Part shown: positions 1-7,350 of the stretch, piece after piece
How positions within the stretch are numbered: the first letter of the stretch is position 1
Layout of the letters: every line of letters begins with the position of its first letter
DNA from: CAYGJN01 sp964350135
Lineage (GTDB): Bacteria; Bdellovibrionota; Bacteriovoracia; Bacteriovoracales; Bacteriovoracaceae
Direction of reading: 5' to 3'
Assembly (NCBI GenBank): GCA_964350135.1
Contig: CAYGJN010000003.1
Coordinates: 1 to 47,414, forward strand
Length of the DNA stretch: 47,414 nucleotides
Position numbers and translations under genes: made by a program
The notes under the pieces: generated by a model
Database searches by the model: none
What the model saw: only the letters and a program-made list of their open reading frames with translations
Told to the model about the DNA's origin: nothing

Positions 1-189
1 TGCTTTTTTCTTTGTAGCTTTTTTCTTAGTTGCTATTTTAGCTACTTTCTTCTTTGTAGCTTTTTTCTTAGTAGCTTTCTTTGCTGCTTTCTTTTTAGTA
101 GCTTTTTTCTTAGTTGCTTTCTTAGCTACTTTTTTCTTAGTAGCTTTTTTCTTAGTTGCTTTCTTTTTTGTTGCTTTTTTCTTAGCCAT
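1..189 (-). CDS. Lys/Ala/Thr-repeat histone H1-like protein (partial, N-terminal 63 codons)
   Basis: The frame is open from an ATG at 187-189 to the window edge with no stop, so the C-terminus lies outside. The visible 63 residues are almost only Lys, Ala and Thr, built from KKKAT-type pentamers with a few KKVAK/KKAAK variants. The start is preceded on the minus strand by a GAGGGG ribosome-binding site. Proteins of this composition resemble the C-terminal tail of histone H1 and bacterial H1-like nucleoid proteins, and probably bind DNA or RNA through charge. No folded domain is visible in this part. Function is inferred from composition only. Confidence 0.75.
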   Translation of the reverse strand, partial: MAKKKATKKKATKKKATKKKVAKKATKKKATKKKAAKKATKKKATKKKVAKIATKKKATKKKA

Positions 190-251
190 AAAAAATCCCC
201 TCTGATTTTGGAAAATGGTTTTAAAATTACTGTTTAGAGCAATACCCATGT

Positions 252-281
252 ATTTTACCTACGTTTTTAGTATGTTTTCAA
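252..281 (-). promoter_or_regulatory. Putative sigma-70-type promoter of the H1-like gene
   Basis: On the minus strand there is TTGAAA (276-281), an 18-base spacer and TAAAAT (252-257), about 60 bases upstream of the ATG at 189. The match is by eye and position only. The rest of the 190-437 gap holds nothing else I can name. Confidence 0.45.
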
Positions 282-437
282 CTATCTTTTTTAAAAAGGT
301 GAAGAAAAAATGCTTTTCATCCCATAAAACCCCTAGCAATAGCAGTTTTCAAAGCTGGTTTTGTTGATAATGTTTGCTAGATCTACTAGTGTAGCTCTTC
401 AAATCACATAACTATTGACCATATAAAAGAGGATCTA

Positions 438-2177
438 ATGGAAGACAAACTCTACACACCTAAAGAAGGTGAGGCTCAGTTAACCCTACGCGCTGTTCTT
501 ATTGGCTGCTTTATTGGCTCTATCGTCTCAGCAATGAATATTTACTTTGGTCTGCGTACAGGTTGGGGTTTTGGAGGTTCATTAATCGCTGCAATCCTTT
601 CCTACTCCTTCTTTCAAGTGATTAGCACAAAAAATGAATTCGGTGTTTTAGAAACAAATATCTCTCAAACTGCTGGCTCAGCAGCAGGATCTATGTCTTC
701 AGCGGCTGGTCTTGTTTCTGCTATACCTGCTATGAAAATGCTGGGATTTGAACTTTCTATGTCTGAATTATTCTTTTGGGCCTTGTCTGTCGCTTACTTA
801 GGAGTCTTTTTTGCTGTTCCTTTAAGAGAGCAGATGGTGGTTGTGGAAAAACTTAGATTTCCTACGGGTACTGCGACTGCTGAAACTATTGTAGCAGTCT
901 TCGCCAAAGGAAAAGAGGCCATGAGAAAGTCAAAAATGCTGCTTTTAATGGCCATGATTGCTGGTGGACTTACTATTTTAGCGTATTTTATTCCCGCAGT
1001 TGGTCACCCACCAATCATTAAATGGATAGGCTTAGGTGCAATTTCAGCTTGGGGTTTTTCAATATTGATAAGTCCGATGATGTTTGGAGCAGGAATCCTT
1101 ATTGGTCCAAGAGTAGGAACTTCACTTTTTGTGGGCGCTATTCTTTCATGGGGAATCCTAGGGCCGTGGATCGTTGAACAAGGTTGGGTAACAAATCAGA
1201 TCATGAGTTACAAAGAAGGCCCTCGTGGATGGATTCTGTGGCCAGGTGTGGCCCTTATGGTGACAGATGCTCTTATGTCTTTGGTTTTGTCTTATAAATC
1301 CATTCTTAACTCATTCAAACGAGTTGATACTAAAAATGTTAAAATTGACGATACCCTTATTCCTAAAATTTGGTGGATGGGCGGTCTTGGTTTAGCATCC
1401 ATTGCAACTATTACTATCGCTAAACTTGTCTTTGATATTCCTCCAATGCTTACAATTATTGCGATTGCACTTTCTGCGGTTCTTTCTATGATTGCCACAA
1501 GATCTACTGGAGAAACTGATATCAATCCAATTGGCGGCATGGGCAAAGTTACTCAAATGGTTTTTGGAGGGCTCGCTCCAGGGAATATGTCTACTAATCT
1601 AATGGCAGCTGCCATTAGTGGAGCTGGTGCCTCTCAAGCAGCTGATATGATGCAAGATCTTAAAACTGGTTATATGTTAGGAGCTTCTCCTAAAAAGCAA
1701 TTTAAGGCCCAATGTTTTGGAATTCTGGCCGGTCTTTGCTTTGCTATTCCAGTTTATAAGCTTTTTGATAGCGCTTATACAATTGGTGAAGGTGATGTTC
1801 CTGCACCTGCTGCCCATGCATGGAGAGCGATGGCAGAAATATTATCTAAAGGCCTTGACGCTCTTCCTCCACATTCACTAAATGCAGTTATTGGGGCCGT
1901 GATTGTAGGAGTGGTTCTTTCTCTGCTCAAGAAAGTAGATTTAATAAAACCGTGGCTTCCAAGTGGGCTTGCTATGGGTATTGCTTTTATTGTTCCGGCC
2001 TATTATTCAGTGGCCATGTTTATTGGTGCAATGTTTTTAGTACTTTGGAATAAGAGAAATCCAATAAATTGCGCAGCTCTTGGCTTTGCTGTAGCCTCTG
2101 GCCTTGTGGCCGGTGAGGGACTTATGGGAATTGTAACGGCTGCCTTCACTCTTCTGGGAATAAAGCCTTTAATGTAG
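438..2177 (+). CDS. OPT-family oligopeptide/metal-chelate transporter
   Basis: A 579-residue polytopic membrane protein of the OPT superfamily, which imports peptides or metal-siderophore-type chelates in symport with protons. Family signs are the N-terminal stretch NIYFGLRTGWGFGGS (about residues 34-48), a Gly/Ala-rich SQTAGSAAGSMSSAAG segment (about 75-90), FPTGTATAET (about 141-150), and roughly 14 hydrophobic segments through to the C-terminus. The ATG is preceded by AGAGGA. It stands alone on the plus strand, and its stop lies 1 bp from the convergent GFA gene. Substrate cannot be told from sequence. Confidence 0.85.
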   Translation: MEDKLYTPKEGEAQLTLRAVLIGCFIGSIVSAMNIYFGLRTGWGFGGSLIAAILSYSFFQVISTKNEFGVLETNISQTAGSAAGSMSSAAGLVSAIPAMKMLGFELSMSELFFWALSVAYLGVFFAVPLREQMVVVEKLRFPTGTATAETIVAVFAKGKEAMRKSKMLLLMAMIAGGLTILAYFIPAVGHPPIIKWIGLGAISAWGFSILISPMMFGAGILIGPRVGTSLFVGAILSWGILGPWIVEQGWVTNQIMSYKEGPRGWILWPGVALMVTDALMSLVLSYKSILNSFKRVDTKNVKIDDTLIPKIWWMGGLGLASIATITIAKLVFDIPPMLTIIAIALSAVLSMIATRSTGETDINPIGGMGKVTQMVFGGLAPGNMSTNLMAAAISGAGASQAADMMQDLKTGYMLGASPKKQFKAQCFGILAGLCFAIPVYKLFDSAYTIGEGDVPAPAAHAWRAMAEILSKGLDALPPHSLNAVIGAVIVGVVLSLLKKVDLIKPWLPSGLAMGIAFIVPAYYSVAMFIGAMFLVLWNKRNPINCAALGFAVASGLVAGEGLMGIVTAAFTLLGIKPLM

Positions 2178-2178
2178 A

Positions 2179-2623
2179 TTAAAATACCTCAGATGCCTTC
2201 TCCTTAACTTGGGGAAGGCCATCATTTATCTTTATCCAATCAACTTTTTCTTCAATACTTACATGTTCACTTGGCTCTCTATCTAGCTTATCTTGAAGAC
2301 TTGCAATATTAATATAAATTTTATGAGGTGAGTGCTTCGTTGATTGAAAAAGGGAAGACCCACAATGACAACAACGCATCCAAATAATTTCTTTAGAAGA
2401 CTCATATTTATGAACCAGCTCTCTACCATTAATGATTTTAAATTGTGTAATAGGCACTGAAGTCCAAGTAACAAATGCAGCACCTTGAATTCGNNNNNNN
2501 NNNNNNNNNNNNNNNNNNNNNNNNNNNNNNNNNNNNNNNNNNNNNNNNNNNNNNNNNNNNNNNNNNNNNNNNNNNNNNNNNNNNNNNNNNNNNACAATGA
2601 CAATGACCTAAAATAGTTTTCAT
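2179..2623 (-). CDS. GFA-family (glutathione-dependent formaldehyde-activating-like) zinc protein, split by an assembly gap
   Basis: Two pieces of one gene flank the N run at 2494-2593. The start piece (ATG at 2621-2623) reads MKTILGHCHC, the usual GFA opening with the first zinc cysteines. The end piece reads GAAFVTWTSVP, then CCHCGSSLF with the second Cys pair, and ends at 2179. The pieces join in frame only if the true gap is a multiple of 3, so 100 N is a placeholder. About 33 residues are missing, which would give roughly 145 residues, close to family size. The ATG overlaps the stop of the FliG-like gene upstream (TAATG), so the two are probably co-translated. The substrate of this GFA protein is unknown. 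Confidence 0.75.
2195..2219. terminator. Possible hairpin at the convergent OPT/GFA junction
   Basis: GCCTTCTCC (2195-2203) pairs with GGGGAAGGC (2211-2219), a 9-bp stem with one G-U pair and a 7-base loop. It lies inside the 3' end of the GFA gene, just past the OPT stop. On the minus strand it is followed by a T-rich run (TATTTTAAT). It could end transcription from either side, but the T-tract is weak. Confidence 0.35.
2494..2593. other. Assembly gap (100 N)
   Basis: Exactly 100 N, a conventional scaffold-gap filler. It interrupts the GFA-family gene, and the reading frames on its two sides disagree modulo 3, so its real length is not 100. Confidence 0.98.
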
Positions 2624-3120
2624 TACACAAGAAGATCTTCCGAAGCATTTACAGCTCCACCAATAATTTTAACAACGCCTTCTTTTGCAAGTGGACGGAC
2701 AACACACATTATTTTATCTATGGCCGCATCCACATGTCCTCTTTTTTGAGGAGGTCCATCGAGTACTCCTCTAATTAGTTCTGCATCGTCTTTAGCAACA
2801 CTTTGTAAAAATGTTTGTTGAAGAGCTGGACTTCCTACTCTTAAAGCAAGCCCAATAGCTTCTGGGTCTATTCTTTTTAAAATTAAATCTACCCCTGCTC
2901 TATCTAATTGAACAAGGTCATCAAAAATAATAATATCGTCACTTAAAGTAACAAAAAAACTGGGATTTATTTTTGCAAGTCGAGATTTAATCTCGTTGAT
3001 AGTTGGTCGATTGCATTTTTCGAGTAGTCTGATGCTTCCATCAATATCAGGAACTGTCTTTGTTAAAAATCCTTTAATTTTTTCAACCTTACGCTCTACT
3101 TCAGCATTATCAAATTCCAT
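2623..3120 (-). CDS. Stand-alone FliG C-terminal-like domain protein
   Basis: A 165-residue protein. Residues about 55-150 resemble the C-terminal domain of the flagellar switch protein FliG: FDDLVQLDRAGVDLILKRID, then EAIGLALRVGSPALQQTF, then a DGPP..RGHVDAAIDKI helix pattern. The N-terminal and middle FliG domains are missing, since full FliG is about 330 residues. I chose the ATG at 3120 because AGGAG sits just upstream; an in-frame start 15 codons earlier has no such site. The gene is coupled to the downstream GFA gene and lies 86 bp after the kmo stop. It could be a motor-associated or repurposed domain. No other flagellar gene is in the window. Confidence 0.5.
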   Translation of the reverse strand: MEFDNAEVERKVEKIKGFLTKTVPDIDGSIRLLEKCNRPTINEIKSRLAKINPSFFVTLSDDIIIFDDLVQLDRAGVDLILKRIDPEAIGLALRVGSPALQQTFLQSVAKDDAELIRGVLDGPPQKRGHVDAAIDKIMCVVRPLAKEGVVKIIGGAVNASEDLLV

Positions 3121-3206
3121 TTTTTTTCTCCTATAAAAGTATTTTAACTTTGGAATACTTCTCACTCAAGAATAAGAATATTTTGCGACAGGAATCTCTG
3201 CTGCAA

Positions 3207-4568
3207 CTAGAACTGAAAACGCTCTAAATTTAAATTGTGTTCTTTATAATAAGGAATGAGTTTGCGCTCTATAAGCTGTTTTGCTAGATCAAAATTGATA
3301 TCTTCAAGTTTTTTATTCTTACATAAAGTCTCAAGAATTTCTTCTTGGATCTCACCAATTTTCTCATCATGAAAATAGTCAACTAAAGTATATGTAACTA
3401 GTGCATATCGGGATCTATATTCATTAGGAAATCGTTTTTCTAATTCATACTCAACTGATTTTTTAAAAAGAAAATTCTGATCTCCAACCCTACTACTCAT
3501 CGTTTTACAATTATCAATAGACATATTTGCAATAGCATCAGCATTAGGTTTTCGTATTTGACAATACTGCTCTAAGATAGCTTCCCAAGAATCATCAGAG
3601 TCTAACAAATCTAAAAGAGTGCTTACATCATTAAAGCCACAATTAGTTCCTTGTCCAAAAAAAGGAACAATAGCGTGGGCCGCATCTCCAATAAGGGCCA
3701 CTTTCTTATTATTCCAAGGCCAACAACGTATAGTTCCTAAAAAGCCATTGGGGTTTTCTATAAATTCTGAAATATATTCCGGCATAAGATCAAGGGCATC
3801 AGGGTAGTTTTGAGCAAAATAAGATCTAATCTTTTCTCTTGAATCAAGTTCTGTAAAATCTTCATCTGGCATATAGAGAGTCATGGTAAAAGAGCTATCT
3901 AAGTTTGCTAAGGCCATTAACATATGGCTGCCTCGTGGCCAAATATGTAAACAATCCATCTGCAAAGGATACTCACCATTTTTTGCAGGCATTGAGAGTT
4001 CTTTATAACTTATCCCTAAAGGTTCTTGAGAAAGTGTCATAGAATCATTTAGTAAATTCTTGATGTTTTTTCTAACAAGAGAGCCTGCGCCATCTGCTCC
4101 TAAGAGAACTTGAAAAGTATATTCATTGCCAGATTTAAACTTTATTATATTTTTATCAAAATCAATTGAACTTAACTCTTCATTAAAAGTAATTTTAGTT
4201 CCAAAAGATTCTGCTTTATTCATTAGCAGCTTATTAAGTTCCCCTCTTGAAACAGAAAGATTACGCTCAGATTTATCTCTACCATAAGGCTGAAAAGTCA
4301 GATCTCCCGAAATAGAATGCATCATTCGTCCAATTACAGGAGTGGTAATTTCTAAAATATCTTCATAGAGTCCAAGATCTTTAAGGGCCTTGACTCCCTT
4401 AGCAGTAAGAACGAGATTAATAGATTTTCCTCCATTCAAAGACTCAGACCTCATATCATCTCTTTTTTCATAAAGAGAAACTTCATAGCCTTTCTTTCTA
4501 AGAGAAAGGGCCAATAATGAGCCCACAAGACCAGCACCTATAATCGTAATATTTTTAGATCTAGCCAT
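3207..4568 (-). CDS. kmo: Kynurenine 3-monooxygenase
   Basis: A 453-residue FAD enzyme that hydroxylates kynurenine to 3-hydroxykynurenine with NADPH and O2. The N-terminal Rossmann motif IIGAGLVGSLLA and a following YEKR bind FAD. The GKSINL...SERNLSVSRGELN blocks and the GDAAHAIVPFFGQG motif are typical of KMO. The ATG at 4568 overlaps the kynureninase stop by 8 bp and is better than a TTG three codons upstream. Odd points: the usual GQGMN reads GQGTN and the usual FED reads FND (recalled family pattern). It is the last gene of the left operon. Confidence 0.88.
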   Translation of the reverse strand: MARSKNITIIGAGLVGSLLALSLRKKGYEVSLYEKRDDMRSESLNGGKSINLVLTAKGVKALKDLGLYEDILEITTPVIGRMMHSISGDLTFQPYGRDKSERNLSVSRGELNKLLMNKAESFGTKITFNEELSSIDFDKNIIKFKSGNEYTFQVLLGADGAGSLVRKNIKNLLNDSMTLSQEPLGISYKELSMPAKNGEYPLQMDCLHIWPRGSHMLMALANLDSSFTMTLYMPDEDFTELDSREKIRSYFAQNYPDALDLMPEYISEFIENPNGFLGTIRCWPWNNKKVALIGDAAHAIVPFFGQGTNCGFNDVSTLLDLLDSDDSWEAILEQYCQIRKPNADAIANMSIDNCKTMSSRVGDQNFLFKKSVEYELEKRFPNEYRSRYALVTYTLVDYFHDEKIGEIQEEILETLCKNKKLEDINFDLAKQLIERKLIPYYKEHNLNLERFQF

Positions 4569-5850
4569 TTTCCGCAATCTCTTTAATTGTTTGTACTAAT
4601 TTAAAAACATCAGTGTATGAATTATAAAGGGGAGCGGCACCTATTCTTAAAATATCCGGTTCTCTAAAATCCACAATGACATCTTTTTGTTTAAAAGTTT
4701 CAACAAGTTTTTTAGGATCAAGGGACACACGAATTGAAAGCATTGCCCCTCTTCTTTGAGTCTTTTTATCAAAACTTGGAGTTTGTATTCTAACAAACTC
4801 TTCACAGCTCTCTTTTAAGAGCCATTCTAAATAAGAGGTGAGATGGTTTCTTTTTTTTACAATGGCCTTCATGCCAACTCTATCAAATATCTCCATTGAA
4901 GATCTTAATGCCGCTAGTGGCAGAATTGGAGGATTGGAAAGCTGCCATGCCTCAGCAGTAGGAATAGGATCAAAATCTGGTCCCATTTTAAAACGATCTG
5001 ACTTATTTGTTCCCCACCAACCCTCAAAACGAGGTATATCTTTTTTTCCTAAATGGTTTTCGTGAATAAAACAACCTGCAAGCCCACCAGGACCAGAGTT
5101 TAAGTATTTATAAGAACACCATACTGCAAAATCAACATTCCAATCATGTAATAAAAGCTCAAGGTTTCCTGCCCCATGAGCAAGATTAAACCCAACAAAA
5201 GCATTAAATTTATGACCTAGCTTAGTAATTTCTTGCATATCAAAGCATTGCCCGGAAAGATAATTACAATTTCCAAGCATAATAAGAGCAAGAGAGTCAC
5301 CAAGGGTATCTATTTGCTCTTTAAGGTCTTCATCACGAATTGTCATCTCCCCTTCTCTAGGTTTAAGTTCAACGACAACTTCATTAGGATCAAACCCATG
5401 AAACCTTGCTTGGCTATCAACAGCATATTTATCGGAAGGAAAAGTATTATTTTCTATAAGAATTTTAAATTTTGATTTCGTAGGTCTATAAAAGCTCACA
5501 AGCATAAGGTGAAGATTAGAAGTGAGAGTATTCATGGCAACAACTTCTGATTCACGAGCTCCAACTAACTTAGAAAAACTGGTGGTTATATTCTCATGAT
5601 AAGGAAGCCACGGATGACGGGCCTCAAAATGCCCCTCAACACCTAGCTTAGACCAATCTTCTAGCTCATAGTCTACGAACTCTTTTGTTTTTTTAGGCAT
5701 GGCCCCTAAGGAATGTCCCGCAAAATATAAACACTCTTCATTATTTTTTCCTTTAGGGATATGAAATTCTGAGCGAATGCTTTTTAAAGGATCATTATTA
5801 TCTAATGCCAAGGCTCCTTGGGAGCTATTATCAAGTTTTGTAAATTCCAT
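4561..5850 (-). CDS. kynU: Kynureninase, with several altered conserved residues
   Basis: A 429-residue PLP enzyme that cleaves 3-hydroxykynurenine to 3-hydroxyanthranilate and alanine. The Schiff-base lysine is K248 in WCSYKYLNSG, and the family landmarks MNTLTSNLHLML, FPSDKYA, HDWNVDFA and LSNPPI are all present and in order. Three usually invariant positions differ: the GNSLG block reads GHSLG (H46), the FDLAH motif reads FNLAH (N222, the aspartate expected to contact the PLP ring nitrogen) and the WWGH motif reads WWGT (T281). Length is normal for the family. The start abuts the upstream stop (TAAATG) and the end overlaps kmo. Family is sure; full activity is less sure. Confidence 0.85.
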   Translation of the reverse strand: MEFTKLDNSSQGALALDNNDPLKSIRSEFHIPKGKNNEECLYFAGHSLGAMPKKTKEFVDYELEDWSKLGVEGHFEARHPWLPYHENITTSFSKLVGARESEVVAMNTLTSNLHLMLVSFYRPTKSKFKILIENNTFPSDKYAVDSQARFHGFDPNEVVVELKPREGEMTIRDEDLKEQIDTLGDSLALIMLGNCNYLSGQCFDMQEITKLGHKFNAFVGFNLAHGAGNLELLLHDWNVDFAVWCSYKYLNSGPGGLAGCFIHENHLGKKDIPRFEGWWGTNKSDRFKMGPDFDPIPTAEAWQLSNPPILPLAALRSSMEIFDRVGMKAIVKKRNHLTSYLEWLLKESCEEFVRIQTPSFDKKTQRRGAMLSIRVSLDPKKLVETFKQKDVIVDFREPDILRIGAAPLYNSYTDVFKLVQTIKEIAENG

Positions 5851-6633
5851 TTATTCCACACTCACTTTCACATTTTTAAGTCCTTGTACTTCTAAACCAA
5901 TATCCATTCCAGTCTCAAGTGCAACTGCAGGAGTTGCTGCGCCTGCAAGGACAATCATGCCTGCTTCAAGCTTTTTTCCTCTTAGTGAAAGTAGCTCGCA
6001 CAGCTCAACAACAGAAAGTACTGGATCATCAGAAATTGCCTTAGAATTACCCGATTGAGCAATCTCAGTATTAACTCTCATTTCCATTTTAAGATTTACA
6101 AGATCAAGGTTTTTAAAATCAGTATGTTTTTCACCCAATACAAAATGTGATGAAGAGGAGTTATCACTAATAACTTCTTCCATAGAAAAATATTTAAACT
6201 GCTCATAGCGAGAGTCTAAAATTTCAAGAGCTGCACAAACTCCAGAACAAGAATCTAAAACTTGCTCTCTTGTCACTACTCCTTCAAGTTCTTTTTCAAT
6301 ATAAAAAGCAATTTCAGGCTCTATTTTAGGATGAATAGATCCTTTTAAAGAGAAAAGACCGTTATTACTTATCTCCATTTTATCAGTGAGAACACCGTAT
6401 AACGAAGAGTGAAGATTCATTTGCTCACGTTTGGCCTTAGACGTAAGACCCATTTTATAAGCAATTATTTTCTCACCGGACTCCAATCGTTTCTGAATTC
6501 CAAGCTCTTGAATACTATAGGCATCAGCTTGGGCAATGTCTGGGTAAATATCCTTAAACTGGGCTATGCCTTGGGCATCAGAGCGGGCCTTATCTAAGGT
6601 GTTAGCAATTTTTATAATAGTTTCATTGTCCAC
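5851..6633 (-). CDS. 4-oxalocrotonate decarboxylase (2-oxo-3-hexenedioate decarboxylase)
   Basis: A 260-residue member of the hydratase/decarboxylase (FAH-fold) family. It would decarboxylate 4-oxalocrotonate to 2-hydroxypenta-2,4-dienoate after 2-aminomuconate is deaminated. Family marks are GVLTDKMEI, HPKIEPEIAF with metal-binding acidic residues, ALEILDSRY, DNSSSSHFVLG and LEAGMIVLAGA. The related hydratase is similar, but HPKIE and the C-terminal pattern fit the decarboxylase better. The GTG start at 6633 has AAGGAGA six bases upstream, so the longer frame beginning at TTG 6660 was rejected. It is the first gene of the left operon. Confidence 0.75.
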   Translation of the reverse strand: MDNETIIKIANTLDKARSDAQGIAQFKDIYPDIAQADAYSIQELGIQKRLESGEKIIAYKMGLTSKAKREQMNLHSSLYGVLTDKMEISNNGLFSLKGSIHPKIEPEIAFYIEKELEGVVTREQVLDSCSGVCAALEILDSRYEQFKYFSMEEVISDNSSSSHFVLGEKHTDFKNLDLVNLKMEMRVNTEIAQSGNSKAISDDPVLSVVELCELLSLRGKKLEAGMIVLAGAATPAVALETGMDIGLEVQGLKNVKVSVE

Positions 6634-6676
6634 TAGGGATCTCCTTCTTTGCCATCTCAATTTGGAATGATAGGCT

Positions 6677-6705
6677 ATTCTAACGATTTTTTTTTATCCC
6701 TACAA
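6677..6705 (-). promoter_or_regulatory. Putative promoter of the left kynurenine operon
   Basis: Minus strand TTGTAG (6700-6705), a 17-base spacer with nine A residues in a row, and TAGAAT (6677-6682), about 40 bases ahead of the GTG at 6633. It lies in the space between the two divergent operons if the right operon starts at 6718, so joint regulation is plausible. The match is by eye. Confidence 0.5.
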
Positions 6706-6717
6706 TTGGATATAGCT

Positions 6718-7350
6718 TTGAGCGAAGACCTAATAGATATTAGCCCCTTGATCAGCGAATCTAGTGCTGTATTTCCTGGTGATACACCTTTTAAAAGATC
6801 AATTTCTATGGATTTTAGTCTAGGTCATCATTTAGGGCTCTCTAGTATACAAACCACTGTTCATATTGGTGCCCATACCGATGCGCCTAATCATTACTCT
6901 GAGCAAGGGGTAGGAATTGCAAAAAGGGATCTTCATTTTTATATCGGTCATTGCCAAGTCATTCATGTTGAAATTGCTCCTGGACAAAGAATTAGGCCAT
7001 CACATATTAAAGAAATCACCTCAAATAGGATCTTATTTAAAACTAACTCATTTCCTGATCCCAATAATTGGAATGAAGATTTTAATTCATTATCAGCTGA
7101 GCTAATTGATTTTTTAAAAAATAAAAACGTAATCCTAGTTGGAATTGACACTCCTTCAATTGATCCTGCTAATGATAAAGAGCTTGAGTCCCATAAATCT
7201 ATTGCAGCTAATGATATGGCAATACTAGAAGGCATTGTTTTAGAACATGTAAAACCTGGTCATTATGAGCTCATCGCACTTCCTCTTAAACTTAAAGATG
7301 CAGATGCCTCTCCTGTTAGAGCAATACTTAGACCATTGGAGAAATTATGA
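6718..7350 (+). CDS. kynB: Kynurenine formamidase (arylformamidase)
   Basis: Hydrolyses N-formylkynurenine to kynurenine and formate. The metal-binding motif HIGAHTDAPNH, the opening LIDISPLI....VFPGDTPF, and GIDTPSIDP near the middle are typical of bacterial KynB (cyclase fold). I chose TTG at 6718, with a GGA seven bases upstream, because it gives 210 residues, the usual length, and leaves room for the divergent promoter. ATG at 6667 (227 residues) and TTG at 6649 are in frame and possible, but their N-termini do not look like KynB. The end overlaps the next gene by 4 bp (ATGA). First gene of the right operon. Confidence 0.85.
   Translation: MSEDLIDISPLISESSAVFPGDTPFKRSISMDFSLGHHLGLSSIQTTVHIGAHTDAPNHYSEQGVGIAKRDLHFYIGHCQVIHVEIAPGQRIRPSHIKEITSNRILFKTNSFPDPNNWNEDFNSLSAELIDFLKNKNVILVGIDTPSIDPANDKELESHKSIAANDMAILEGIVLEHVKPGHYELIALPLKLKDADASPVRAILRPLEKL

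Noticed and set aside
1..189. Short tandem A-rich DNA repeats that might be a non-coding satellite
   Set aside because: The reading frame is intact for 63 codons from an ATG with a ribosome-binding site, so the repeats are coding.
1292..1546. An 84-codon frame antisense to the OPT transporter
   Set aside because: Hydrophobic by mirror of the membrane gene on the other strand; no start signal.
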